DNA of 64,000 bases, taken from Candidatus Limiplasma pullicola. Lineage in GTDB: Bacteria > Bacillota > Clostridia > Christensenellales > Aristaeellaceae. This document shows, piece by piece, positions 8,539 to 18,953 of the stretch. The translations under genes and the position numbers were made by a program. Location of the stretch: the NCBI GenBank assembly GCA_018710985.1, contig DVIV01000011.1, forward strand, positions 1 to 64,000, in the 5' to 3' direction. The notes under the pieces were generated by a model. That model ran no database searches, was not told where the DNA came from, and saw only the letters and a list, made by a program, of their open reading frames with translations. Each line of letters starts with the position of its first letter. The first letter of the stretch is position 1.

Positions 8539-9602
8539 GCCGCCTCGCCCTCCTTTCCGGGGTTGGTCTTGCCGCGGCGGACCAGCGCCTTCACGCGCTG
8601 GAGCCGCACGCTCAAAAACGGGCTGTTGGTGGCCAGCATCACCAGAATCAGCACCACCGCGTACACCAGCATGCGGTAGTCGCTGAAGGCGCGCAGCACC
8701 TCGGGCAGAATGGTGAGGAGCGTGGCGGCGATGATGGAGCCGCGAATGGAGCCGATGCCGCCCAGCACCACGAACACCAGCACCAGAATGGAGGTGTCGA
8801 ACTTGAACTTGCTGGCGGCCACGGTGGAGAAGTTGAGGCCGTAGAGCGCGCCCGCCATGCCGGCGAGCACGGCGCTGGTCACGAAGGCCATCATCTTGTA
8901 CTTGGTGATGTTGATGCCCACGGACTCGGCGGCGATGCGGCTGTCGCGCGTGGCCATGATGGCGCGGCCGGAGCGGCTGTTGACGAGGTTCTGCACCACG
9001 AAGAGGGTGAAGAGGATCAGCGCGAAGCCCATACCGAAGGTGGCGATGGTGTCGATGCCCACGCCGCCCTTGGGGCCGCTGACGAGCAGCTCGCCGGGGA
9101 TGTTGCTGTCGTTGAAGGCGAAGTGCAGCCGTCCCTGGTCGATGGAAATATACAGGCAGTTGATCACGTTTCGGATGATCTCGCCGAAGGCCAGCGTCAC
9201 GATGGCCAGGTAGTCGCCGCGCAGCCTCAGCACCGGGATGCCGATGAGCACGCCCGCGATGCCGGCGAACACGCCGCCCACGATCATGGACAGAAGGAGG
9301 CGCACGACCTCGTTTTCAAGCTGGAAGGCGCCCAGCATCCAGCCGGAGGCCACGATGCCGGAAAACGCGCCCACGCTCATGAAGCCCGCGTGGCCCAGGC
9401 TGAGTTCGCCCGATACGCCCACCACGAGGTTGAGCGAAACCGCCATGACCACCCATACGCAGATGGGCACCAGCTGGCCGCGCAGCGAGCGGGTCATGCC
9501 GCCGGTCGCCAGCAGGTACTGGCACACCAGGTAGGCGGCGATCACCATCAGGTAGGTCACCAGGCTGCCGATGGCCCGTTTTTTTCTCATGCTCATGCTC
9601 AT
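8535..9602 (-). CDS. livM: Branched-chain amino acid ABC transporter permease LivM
   Basis: Second channel subunit, 355 residues with about ten predicted helices. The LivM hallmarks are AVSLNLVVGVSGELSLGHAGFMSVGAFSG in the first third and RLRGDYLAIVTLAFGEIIR in the middle. MAFVTSAVLAGMAGALYG and LGGIGSIRGSIIAA come near the end. The start was placed at the first of three closely spaced ATGs (MSMSMRKK) because GAGGTG lies 6 nt upstream. A longer frame runs upstream but sits inside livH. It lies 10 bp after livH and overlaps livG by 4 bp. Confidence 0.94.
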   Translation of the reverse strand: MSMSMRKKRAIGSLVTYLMVIAAYLVCQYLLATGGMTRSLRGQLVPICVWVVMAVSLNLVVGVSGELSLGHAGFMSVGAFSGIVASGWMLGAFQLENEVVRLLLSMIVGGVFAGIAGVLIGIPVLRLRGDYLAIVTLAFGEIIRNVINCLYISIDQGRLHFAFNDSNIPGELLVSGPKGGVGIDTIATFGMGFALILFTLFVVQNLVNSRSGRAIMATRDSRIAAESVGINITKYKMMAFVTSAVLAGMAGALYGLNFSTVAASKFKFDTSILVLVFVVLGGIGSIRGSIIAATLLTILPEVLRAFSDYRMLVYAVVLILVMLATNSPFLSVRLQRVKALVRRGKTNPGKEGEAA

Positions 9603-9612
9603 GCGCGCCACC

Positions 9613-10509
9613 TCACACTTTCTCATGCACGGTCTTGCCCAGCAGGCCGGCGGGCTTGACCAGCAGCACCACGATGAGCACCGCGAACACGAACGCGTCG
9701 CCAAGCTCCGTGGATACGTAGGCCTTGCCCAGAATTTCGATCACGCCCAGCAAAATGCCGCCCAGCATGGCCCCCGGAATGGAGCCGATGCCGCCGAACA
9801 CCGCCGCCGTAAAGGCCTTGATGCCCGGCATGGAGCCGGTGGTGGGCTGGAGCGTGGGATAGGCCGAGCACAGAAGCACGCCCGCGATGGCCGCCAGCGC
9901 CGAGCCGATGGCGAAGGTCACGGTGATGGTGAGGTTGACGTTAATGCCCATCAGCTCCGCCGCGCCCTTGTCCTCGGACACCACGCGCATGGCCTTGCCC
10001 ATCTTGGTCTTGCCGGTGAAGAGGGTCAGGGCGATCATGATGACCACGCACGCGGCGATGGTCACGATGGCCTCGCCGGAAATGGTCATCTGCCCGCCCA
10101 GCAGCGACAGGGAGCCCAGGCTCACCACGGAGGGGAAGCTCTTGGGGTTCGCGCCCCAGACGAGCAGGGCGACGTTCTGAAGCAGGTAACTCATGCCGAT
10201 GGCCGTGATCAGCACCGCCAGCGACGACGCCTGCCTGAGCGGCTTGTAGGCCGTGCGCTCGATGACCATGCCCAGCACCGTGCACACCACCATGGCCGCC
10301 AGCACCGAGATCACCGGCGGGAAGCCCCAGTACTGCATGGCGCAGAAGGCGATGTACGCGCCGATCATGATCACGTCGCCATGCGCGAAGTTGAGCATCT
10401 TGGCGATGCCGTAGACCATCGTGTATCCAAGGGCGATGATGGCGTACACGCTGCCCAGGCTGATGCCGTTGCACAGGTAGGACAGGAATTGTGTCATGCT
10501 CTCCCACAT
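9613..10509 (-). CDS. livH: Branched-chain amino acid ABC transporter permease LivH
   Basis: First channel subunit, 298 residues. The N terminus LCNGISLGSVYAIIALGYTMVYGIAKMLNFAHGD is the LivH signature. The C-terminal region with ALAAIAGVLL and AAVFGGIGSIPGAMLGGILLGVIE is also standard. About eight helices are predicted. It follows livK after a 140-bp gap containing two strong hairpins, and is followed closely by livM. Only a weak ribosome site is visible (AGGATGTGGGAG before ATG), which together with the hairpins suggests lower expression than livK. Confidence 0.95.
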   Translation of the reverse strand: MWESMTQFLSYLCNGISLGSVYAIIALGYTMVYGIAKMLNFAHGDVIMIGAYIAFCAMQYWGFPPVISVLAAMVVCTVLGMVIERTAYKPLRQASSLAVLITAIGMSYLLQNVALLVWGANPKSFPSVVSLGSLSLLGGQMTISGEAIVTIAACVVIMIALTLFTGKTKMGKAMRVVSEDKGAAELMGINVNLTITVTFAIGSALAAIAGVLLCSAYPTLQPTTGSMPGIKAFTAAVFGGIGSIPGAMLGGILLGVIEILGKAYVSTELGDAFVFAVLIVVLLVKPAGLLGKTVHEKV

Positions 10510-10533
10510 CCTTCGTCTCGTTTGAAACGCGAT

Positions 10534-10589
10534 AAGGTAATCAACGGTAGTCGGGCGTGCCTTCCCGTCAGACTACCGTTGGTTACCTT
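10534..10589 (-). promoter_or_regulatory. Large intercistronic stem-loop between livK and livH
   Basis: Two 19-base arms (10534-10552 and 10571-10589) are complementary except for one position that can form G-U in the RNA; the loop is 18 nt. There is no T-tract, so it is more likely an mRNA-stabilising or processing structure than a terminator. Confidence 0.6.
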
Positions 10590-10608
10590 GCGTCATGTTC
10601 GCTTGTAG

Positions 10609-10641
10609 GTTCCCTCCCGGCCGCGCGGGCCGGGAGGGAAC
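10609..10641 (-). terminator. Terminator-like hairpin directly after livK
   Basis: Perfect 13-bp stem GTTCCCTCCCGGC/GCCGGGAGGGAAC with a 7-nt loop, 8 nt beyond the livK stop. It lacks a T-tract. It probably attenuates readthrough into livHMGF, so that the binding protein is made in excess. Confidence 0.55.
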
Positions 10642-10649
10642 GGCAGGGC

Positions 10650-11774
10650 TTATTTCATGCCCACGTACACGCCGTTTTCGATCTTGACGGCGGTGGGGGT
10701 CTTGCTCACCTCGCCGGTGGCGGACCAGGTCATGGTGCCGGTCAGGCCCTCGATGGTGAGCTTCTGCATCTCGGCGATCATGATTTCGCAGGCTTCCTCG
10801 GGGGTGGTGTCGGCGGTGATGCCGCCCGCGACCATCGCCTCGTAGACGGCGTAGACCGCGTCATAGGCGTCGGCGGCGAACTGGTTGGGGGTGTCGCCGT
10901 AGAGCTCGACGTACTTGGTGACGAAGTTCACGGTCTTTTCGTCCTGCGCGTCGGCGCTGAAGGGGGTCAGCAGCAGCACGCCCTCGGCCAGGCTGGTGTC
11001 AAAGCCTTCCATGGTGAGGATGCCGTCCATGCCGTCCACGCCGAAGAAGATGGGCGCGTAGTTCATGGAGGCGGCCTGGGTGAGGATCATGGAAGCGGGG
11101 GTGTAGTAGATGGGCAGGAACACCAGCTCGGCGCCGGCGTTCTTGGTCTCGGTGACCTGCACGGAGAAGTCGGTGGTCTCGTCGGTGAAGGTGGTGACCT
11201 TCACGATCTCCAGGCCCAGCTCGGCGGCCTTCTGCTCGAAGGTCTGGTAGATGCCGGTGGAGTACACGTCGCCGTTGTTGTAGATCACGGCGACCTTGGT
11301 GGCCAGGCCGTGCTCGGCGATGTACTGGGCGGAAGCGGCGCCCTGGGCGGGGTCGGTGAAGCACACCTGGTAGACGTTGTCCTTGTCGGCGATGACGTCG
11401 GTGGAGGAGGCGGAGGGCGTCAGCATGAAGATGCGCTCCTCATACGCCTTGGCAGCCACGGCGGCGCAGGGGCCGGAGGTCACGGTGCCCACGATGACCT
11501 TGGCGCCGTTGTCCAGCACGGTGTTGTAGGCGTTGATGGCCTTTTCGGGGTCATGCTCGTCGTCCTGCGCGTCGATTTCGATCTGCAACCCGCCCAGGGC
11601 GTTGAGCTCGTCCGCGGCAATCTTGGCCGCGTTGGCCACGGCGGTGCCGTAAATGGCGGCGGGGCCGGTCAGGGGGCCGATCACGCCGATCTTGATCGCG
11701 TCCTCAGCCACGGCGGGCAGGGCCAGGCCCAGCGCCAGAGCGAGCGTCAGGATCACGGAGAGAACTTTTTTCAT
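10650..11774 (-). CDS. livK: Branched-chain amino acid ABC transporter substrate-binding protein
   Basis: Extracellular receptor of the importer (periplasmic-binding-protein type I fold), 374 residues. The signal peptide MKKVLSVILTLALALGLALPAVAEDA has an AVA-E signal peptidase I site and no lipobox cysteine, which is unusual for a single-membrane bacterium. The mature start IKIGVIGPLTGPAAIYGTAVANAAKI is the family hallmark. The middle (IAEHGLATKVAVIYNNGDVYSTGI) and the C-terminal TGTMTWSATGEVSK also fit. The start was set by GGGAGG before MKKV. First gene of the operon, with its own strong promoter. Confidence 0.94.
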   Translation of the reverse strand: MKKVLSVILTLALALGLALPAVAEDAIKIGVIGPLTGPAAIYGTAVANAAKIAADELNALGGLQIEIDAQDDEHDPEKAINAYNTVLDNGAKVIVGTVTSGPCAAVAAKAYEERIFMLTPSASSTDVIADKDNVYQVCFTDPAQGAASAQYIAEHGLATKVAVIYNNGDVYSTGIYQTFEQKAAELGLEIVKVTTFTDETTDFSVQVTETKNAGAELVFLPIYYTPASMILTQAASMNYAPIFFGVDGMDGILTMEGFDTSLAEGVLLLTPFSADAQDEKTVNFVTKYVELYGDTPNQFAADAYDAVYAVYEAMVAGGITADTTPEEACEIMIAEMQKLTIEGLTGTMTWSATGEVSKTPTAVKIENGVYVGMK

Positions 11775-11833
11775 CTTGGTTACCTCCCTACAATACTTCA
11801 TCCCATCCGGGAACGTCCCGAATGTTGTTGAAT

Positions 11834-11862
11834 ATTATAGCCGCTGCGTGCTTTCCGCGCAA
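11834..11862 (-). promoter_or_regulatory. Promoter of the liv operon
   Basis: Minus-strand -35 TTGCGC, 17-bp spacer, -10 TATAAT; predicted start near 11827, about 53 nt before the livK ATG. Nothing further is supported between 11863 and 12025. Confidence 0.75.
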
Positions 11863-12025
11863 GCGTCTTTGCGAAAATTGGCTGTATTTGCATTGTTTTT
11901 CCGTGAAGAAGCGGACGATTTTCGACCGGATGGTGCAGGGCGGCGGGAGATGGGGCGCGCAGGCCGGAAAACAACCTTCGCTAAGGACACGTCCGCCCGC
12001 AGCGCCCGCCTTCCGATTCGCACGG

Positions 12026-13096
12026 CTAGTCGTCGGCTTCCCCGCAGGTGTACTGGATGCCGTTGTCCACCGCGTACTGCATCGCATAGGAATCCTGGCC
12101 TACGGTCAGCACCAGGTTTTCAGCGCAGTCATCAAAAGCGCCTTTGCCGATGGAAGCCACGCTGTCGGGAAGGGTGACGCTGGTCAGGCTCTCACACGAA
12201 CGGAAAGCAGAATTGCCGATGGAGGTCACGCCGTCGGGAAGGGTGACGCCGGTCAGGCTGCCGCACCAGCTGAAAGCAGAATTGCCGATGGAGGTCACGC
12301 CGTCGGGAAGGGTGATACCGGTCAGGCTGCCGCAGGAATAGAATGCAGAACGGCCGATGGAGGTCACGCCGTCGGGAAGGGTAATGCCGGTCAGGCTGTC
12401 GCAGGAACTGAATGCAAAATCACCGATGGTGGTCACGCTGTCGGGAAGGGTGATGCCGGTCAGGCTGTGGCAGGCGCTGAAAGCGGCCTCGCCGATGGAC
12501 ATCACGCCGTCAGGGAGGGTGATGCCGGTCAGGGCGATGCAGAAACTGAACGCAGAATCACCGACCGCAGTGATTCCCGGCGGGATTTCATAATTGGCGG
12601 CATCGAGTCCCGCCGGATAGCAAATCAGCTTTTTTTCCGTTTTGTCAAACAACACGTTGTCTGCCACGGCCAGCCTGGGATGATCCGGGGAAACCGCAAT
12701 GGTTTGCAGTTTGCTGCAAGCCGCAAAAGGATTCCCGTCCATGGAAACGACGCTGTCGGGGAGGGTGACGCCGGTCAGGCTGCCGCAGGAATAGAATGCA
12801 GCCTCGCCGATGGAGGTCACGCCGTCGGGAAGGGTGATACCGGTCAGGCTGTCGCACCAGCTGAAGGCAGAATCGCCGATGGAGGTCACGGCATGGCCAT
12901 CCAACTCCCCGGGGATCTCCAGTTCCAAAGCCGCGCCGGCATAGCTTATGATCTCGGCAGAGCCATCTTCCAGCAGCCTGTAAGCATAATCCCCGCATTC
13001 ATGCGTTTCGTCGGGAACCGGCTGTATATTCTCCGCCGCCGCGCCGGCAGCGAAGCACAGCAGAAGGGAAATCACCAGCCATGCGATACGTTTCAT
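12026..13096 (-). CDS. Secreted BspA-type leucine-rich-repeat protein
   Basis: Exported protein of 356 residues with a signal peptide (MKRIAWLVISLLLCFAAGAAAEN). At least eight 23-residue LRR_5-type repeats of the form SLTGITLPDGVTSIGxxAFxxC follow, ending with a CAENLVLTVGQDSYAMQYAVDNG cap. A non-repeat insert (LQTIAVSPDHPRLAVADNVLFD...) splits the repeats, as is usual for BspA-like proteins. These act as surface or secreted binding proteins; the ligand is unknown. No sortase tail or membrane anchor is visible, so the protein may be released. The repeats are nearly identical at DNA level. The start MKRI has AAAGGA about 9 nt upstream. Confidence 0.85.
   Translation of the reverse strand: MKRIAWLVISLLLCFAAGAAAENIQPVPDETHECGDYAYRLLEDGSAEIISYAGAALELEIPGELDGHAVTSIGDSAFSWCDSLTGITLPDGVTSIGEAAFYSCGSLTGVTLPDSVVSMDGNPFAACSKLQTIAVSPDHPRLAVADNVLFDKTEKKLICYPAGLDAANYEIPPGITAVGDSAFSFCIALTGITLPDGVMSIGEAAFSACHSLTGITLPDSVTTIGDFAFSSCDSLTGITLPDGVTSIGRSAFYSCGSLTGITLPDGVTSIGNSAFSWCGSLTGVTLPDGVTSIGNSAFRSCESLTSVTLPDSVASIGKGAFDDCAENLVLTVGQDSYAMQYAVDNGIQYTCGEADD
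12152..12565 (-). repeat. Six tandem 69-bp repeats in the LRR gene
   Basis: Units begin at 12152, 12221, 12290, 12359, 12428 and 12497, each exactly 69 bp and encoding one 23-residue LRR. Several differ at only a few positions, far more alike than old LRRs usually are at DNA level. Confidence 0.85.
12743..12880 (-). repeat. Two further 69-bp LRR repeats
   Basis: Same unit as the block at 12152, separated from it by about 180 bp of unique sequence inside the gene. Together they give eight near-identical units. Confidence 0.8.
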
Positions 13097-13197
13097 TCTT
13101 TTGGGTCCTTTCTCCGCTTTTGGAAAAGCCTGTCCCTGTTGAGCAGAAAAGTCAAAGAGCCCCATTCATTCACCCTGTCCGTGCCGCCCGCGACGCC

Positions 13198-15602
<2,405 letters not shown>

Positions 15603-15695
15603 AGCGATCTCCTTTACCGTATGCAGTCAGCCGTCTGCCGCGCCCTTCGCGCGGCGGGGAATGGGGATGACGGCGGGGCCGCGGAGCCGCGCCCG

Positions 15696-15995
15696 CGCGG
15701 GAGCGGATGCGGCTCGCCGGTTCACAGGCGGATGTCCCGCCCGCGCCCGGTTGCGCGGGAGCGGATACGGCTCGCCGGTTCACAGGCGGATGTCCCGCCC
15801 GCGCCCGCAGGATGCGCCCTGCCGTTTCGCGGGGCCGCCGCGCCCGGTTGCGCGGGAGCGGATGCGGCGCGCGGGTTCACAGGCGGATGTCCCGCTCGCC
15901 CGCGCAGGATGCGCCCCGCCGTTTCGCGGACCCGCGCGACGCCCGCACGGGAGCGGATGCAACTTGCCGTTTCGCGGGCGGATGTCCGGCCCGCG
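15696..15995. repeat. GC-rich minisatellite between decarboxylase and HAD-tmk
   Basis: Four imperfect copies of a unit reading GCGGGAGCGGATGCGGCTCG then CCGGTTCACAGGCGGATGTCCCGCCCGCGCCCG in its first form. Copies start near 15696, 15752, 15849 and 15946. The spacing alternates between about 57 bp and about 97 bp because copies 2 and 3 carry an extra GGATGCGCCCTGCCGTTTCG-type half-unit. No gene is supported in 15603-16041. Open frames crossing it are compositional artefacts with Arg/Ala/Pro-rich translations. Confidence 0.75.
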
Positions 15996-16041
15996 CCCGC
16001 GGGGCGGAACCGGCGCCAAGCGGCCCATGCCCCCGCGCCCG

Positions 16042-17502
16042 TCAGCGCAGGCACCTTAGCGTGCCCTCCGGCCCCAGGCCGAAGGCGCGGCGCGGCCCCA
16101 GCGCGCGAAGGTACGCCGCCATCTCTTCCGTCACCCGCTCGCCGGGGGTGATCAGCGCCACGCCCGGCGGGTACGGCCCGGCCGGCACGGCGCTCACGCG
16201 CCCGGCGGCGCGCTCCAGCGGCACCGCCTCCGACGGCGCGAAAAACGCCTCCCGAAGCGGCACGGCGCGCTCCGCCGGCGCGGGCGGGGTCAGCCACGCG
16301 GCCCCGCCGCCCGCCCTGCATGCCCGCAGGCCGTCCGGAGGGGCCCCCTCCGCACCGCTGCTTCCATCCGCGCACGCCGCAGTCCCGCGCGCCGCGCCGG
16401 TCCCGTCCGACCCTTCGCGCCGCCTGTCCGCCGCGATGTCCCGCAGCGCCCGCGCCAGCCGCGCCAGCCGCTCCGGCCCGTCCACGGGCGAGAGGATGCA
16501 CACCACCCGGCAGGCGTCGCTCATCTCCACGTCCACGCCCCGCGCGGCCAGCGCCTCCGAAAGCGCATAGCCGCCCTGCGGGGCCCGGAGCACCACGCGC
16601 GTGCGGTCGTAGGCCCAGCCCGGCACGTCCTGCCCGTCGGCGTAGCCCAGCGCCGCCGCCTGCGCGTGAAAGCGCGCCGCCGCGGCCTTGAGCCGCGCGA
16701 GGGCCTGCGCGCCGCTGTGCTCCATCCAGGCGCGCGCGTCGTCCAGCGCCAGCAGCGTCACAAAGGAGGGGCTGCTGGTCTGCACCGCGCGCAGCATCGC
16801 CCGCAGGCGCGCCGCGTCCACGCCCGGCCCCGCGTGCAGCCATGCCGCGCCGTTGAGCGCGGGGAGCGTCTTGTGCGCCGACTGCACCCACACATCCGCG
16901 CCCAGCGCGCCCGCCGTGGGCACGTCCGCGTCCCAGTTCAGGTGCGCGCCATGCGCCTCGTCGCACAGCACGGGGATGCCCAGCGCCCGCGCCCGCGCCG
17001 CCGCGCGCGCCGGCCAGTGCAGCGCGCCGTAGTAATCCGGCCGCACCACCAGCAGCGCCCGCGCGTCCGGACGGCGCGCCAGCGCCTCCAGGTAGCTCTC
17101 CTCCGGGGTAAAGCACAGGCCCGACGATGTGAACGCAGGCCGGGCGAACACCGCCTCCAGCCCCGCCACCGCGCACAGGTGCAGCGCGGAAAGGTGCGCG
17201 TTTCTGGGCAGAATCACCGCCCCGCCGCCGCCCGCCGCATAGAGCAGCATGGCCTGCACCCCGGCGGTGGACCCGCCGGTGAGCATCAGGGTGTGCGCCG
17301 CGCCCGCGCACCGCGCCGCCAGCGCCTCCGCGCGGGCGATGGCCCCGCCGGGCGCGTAGAGGTCGTCGGTCGCGGGCAGCTCGGTGGTTTCCAGCCGGTA
17401 GGGGTCCACCGGCCCGAACGGCCCGCGCCCCTGCGCCCCCGGCATGTGCAAAGACAGCCGGTCCGCCGCCTTGGCCAGCATGTCGCGCATGGGCCGCTCC
17501 AC
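16042..17502 (-). CDS. Orn/Lys/Arg decarboxylase family protein (YaaO-like)
   Basis: PLP-dependent fold-type I enzyme of 486 residues. The active-site lysine is K211 in SAHKTLPAL, and the cofactor aspartate motif is DEAHGAHL (D181). The substrate-side motif TGGSTAGVQAMLL and the C-terminal domain sequence PYPPGVALITPGERV are family hallmarks. Members decarboxylate ornithine, lysine or arginine; the substrate cannot be decided. The start was chosen at a GTG (VERPMRDML) with AAAGGAGG 8 nt upstream rather than at the upstream ATG. The gene order decarboxylase then tmk is conserved in Bacillota. An Ala/Gly-rich low-complexity insert lies near residues 370-420. Confidence 0.88.
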   Translation of the reverse strand: MERPMRDMLAKAADRLSLHMPGAQGRGPFGPVDPYRLETTELPATDDLYAPGGAIARAEALAARCAGAAHTLMLTGGSTAGVQAMLLYAAGGGGAVILPRNAHLSALHLCAVAGLEAVFARPAFTSSGLCFTPEESYLEALARRPDARALLVVRPDYYGALHWPARAAARARALGIPVLCDEAHGAHLNWDADVPTAGALGADVWVQSAHKTLPALNGAAWLHAGPGVDAARLRAMLRAVQTSSPSFVTLLALDDARAWMEHSGAQALARLKAAAARFHAQAAALGYADGQDVPGWAYDRTRVVLRAPQGGYALSEALAARGVDVEMSDACRVVCILSPVDGPERLARLARALRDIAADRRREGSDGTGAARGTAACADGSSGAEGAPPDGLRACRAGGGAAWLTPPAPAERAVPLREAFFAPSEAVPLERAAGRVSAVPAGPYPPGVALITPGERVTEEMAAYLRALGPRRAFGLGPEGTLRCLR

Positions 17503-17629
17503 CGCCGCCGCCTCCTTTGGTTCCGCCGGGGGGCACGCCCCGGCACAGATGCACACAGCATAACAAAAAAAGCCGCTTCTTGCAAGTGCAAAAGGGCTGC
17601 CGGGCGGGGGTGCAACCCCGCGCGATCTG

Positions 17630-17638
17630 TGCTATAAT
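17630..17638 (+). promoter_or_regulatory. Extended -10 promoter of the MFS gene
   Basis: TGCTATAAT, with no convincing -35. The predicted start lies near 17645, giving a leader of about 135 nt before the MFS start. Confidence 0.55.
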
Positions 17639-17643
17639 GCTGC

Positions 17644-17697
17644 ATGGCCCCTATTTTTCAGGGAAAGGTCGCATCTGCCATGAACCGTCCCATCTGA
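17644..17697 (+). CDS. Possible leader peptide ahead of the MFS gene
   Basis: A 17-codon frame (MAPIFQGKVASAMNRPI, stop 17695-17697) ends exactly where the large stem of the MFS leader begins. No ribosome site precedes the first ATG, which lies at the predicted transcript start. A shorter internal start at 17680 has GGGAAAGG upstream. Reported only because of its position; coding is unproven. Confidence 0.25.
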   Translation: MAPIFQGKVASAMNRPI

Positions 17698-17761
17698 TTT
17701 TTGTGCCTGCCGCCGGCCATGTCTTTGCAGAGCCGGCAGGTGTGTTTGCCATGCACAAAAA
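17698..17761 (+). promoter_or_regulatory. Structured leader (possible attenuator) of the MFS gene
   Basis: An outer perfect 9-bp inverted repeat TTTTTGTGC/GCACAAAAA (17698-17706, 17753-17761) encloses an inner stem CCTGCCG/CGGCAGG. The outer 3' arm ends 4 nt before the GGAGAGG ribosome site of the MFS gene. The layout resembles ribosome-mediated attenuators of Bacillota resistance genes, by inference. Confidence 0.45.
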
Positions 17762-17781
17762 CCGGAGAGGACTTCTTTTTC

Positions 17782-18930
17782 ATGAAAAAAAACCGAATCA
17801 TCCTGTACGCCGTCGCGTTTTTGCAGGGCATGGTCTTTTACGGCCCCATCGCAACGCTGTACCGTCAGGCGCGGGGCGTGACCCTCTTTGAGATCACCGC
17901 GATGGAAAGCGTCTCCCTCGCCCTGGAGGTGCTGCTGGAGGTTCCCTGGGGCCTTCTGGCCGAGCGGCTGGGCTACCGCCGGACGATGGTCGTTTGCTGC
18001 GGGCTGTACTTCGCCTCCAAAATCGTTTTCTGGCAGGCCGCCGGACTGGCCGGCTTTCTGCTGGAGCGCGTCATGCTCAGCGTGGTGCTGGCCGGGATGT
18101 CCGGCGTGGACGCCAGCATCCTCTATCTCTCCTGCGAAGGCGGGGAGAGCCAGCGCGCCTTCGGCCTCTACGCCGGCATCGGCATGCTGGGCCACCTCGT
18201 GGCCGCCGGAATCTTTGCCCTCTTTGTCCGGGACCGCTATTCGCTGGCCGGGCTGCTCACGGTTGTCAGCTACGGCCTTGCGGCGGCGCTTTCGCTTGGG
18301 CTTACGGAGGTGCGCAGGCCGGAGGCGGCCCGGCCCCCGGCGCAGGCCTTCGGGGAAGCCCTGCGGCAGACTTTCGCCAACCCGGCGCTGCTGCTGTTTC
18401 TGATCGCGGCCGCGCTTCTGTCCGAAACTCACCAGACCATCACCGTGTTCCTCAACCAGCTCCAATACCGGCTGTGCGGCCTCGACAGCGCCGCCATCGG
18501 CTGGGTCTACCTCGCCGCCACCGTTCTGGGCACGCTGAGCGTTGGTTCGTCCCTCGTCACCCGGCGGACGGGCGTGCGCGGCGCGCTGCTCCTGTGCGGC
18601 TCGGCGGCGGCCCTGTCCGCCCTGACGCTGGCCCTGTCGCGGCGCGCCGCCGCGTCCGTCGCGGCCGTCCTGACCCTGCGCGTCTCCCATGCGCTCTTTG
18701 AGCCGCTGCAGGCCGAGATCCAGAGCCGGGAGATCCGAACCGCCCACCGCGCCACGGCCCTGAGCATCCACGCCATGCTGATGAACGGCGTCGCCATCGC
18801 CACCAACCTGATCTTCGGCGCGCTGTCGCAGCGGAGCCTGCCCTCCGCCTTTCTCTTCGGGGCGGGCATCCGCGCGGCCGGCCTGCCCCTCTTTCTCGCC
18901 TGGTACCGCCGCAGCGCCGCCCGGCGCTGA
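17782..18930 (+). CDS. MFS transporter
   Basis: Major-facilitator permease of 382 residues with about 11-12 predicted helices. The region EVLLEVPWGLLAERLGYRRTMV, between helices 2 and 3, is the MFS motif A (G-x-L-a-D-r-x-G-r-R). YLSCEGGESQRAFGLYAGIGMLGH is typical of small drug-exporter-like MFS proteins of Clostridia. The substrate is unknown; the structured leader hints at induction by a ribosome-active compound. The start was set at MKKNR after GGAGAGG; longer frames upstream overlap the leader stems. It is monocistronic, facing the FMN-binding-like gene across the hairpin element. Confidence 0.87.
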   Translation: MKKNRIILYAVAFLQGMVFYGPIATLYRQARGVTLFEITAMESVSLALEVLLEVPWGLLAERLGYRRTMVVCCGLYFASKIVFWQAAGLAGFLLERVMLSVVLAGMSGVDASILYLSCEGGESQRAFGLYAGIGMLGHLVAAGIFALFVRDRYSLAGLLTVVSYGLAAALSLGLTEVRRPEAARPPAQAFGEALRQTFANPALLLFLIAAALLSETHQTITVFLNQLQYRLCGLDSAAIGWVYLAATVLGTLSVGSSLVTRRTGVRGALLLCGSAAALSALTLALSRRAAASVAAVLTLRVSHALFEPLQAEIQSREIRTAHRATALSIHAMLMNGVAIATNLIFGALSQRSLPSAFLFGAGIRAAGLPLFLAWYRRSAARR

Positions 18931-18953
18931 GCCCGCGCCCGGAGCGCGCAAAA

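Noticed and set aside
11788-12087. Small ORFs between livK and the LRR gene
   Set aside because: They overlap the liv promoter, have no ribosome site and have no recognisable sequence.
12152-12880. CRISPR-like periodicity
   Set aside because: The 69-bp units are contiguous and in frame, without spacers, and encode leucine-rich repeats.
15722-17566. 614-codon minus-strand frame overlapping the decarboxylase and minisatellite
   Set aside because: Ala/Gly/Arg-rich shadow of the real decarboxylase frame; no motifs and no ribosome site.
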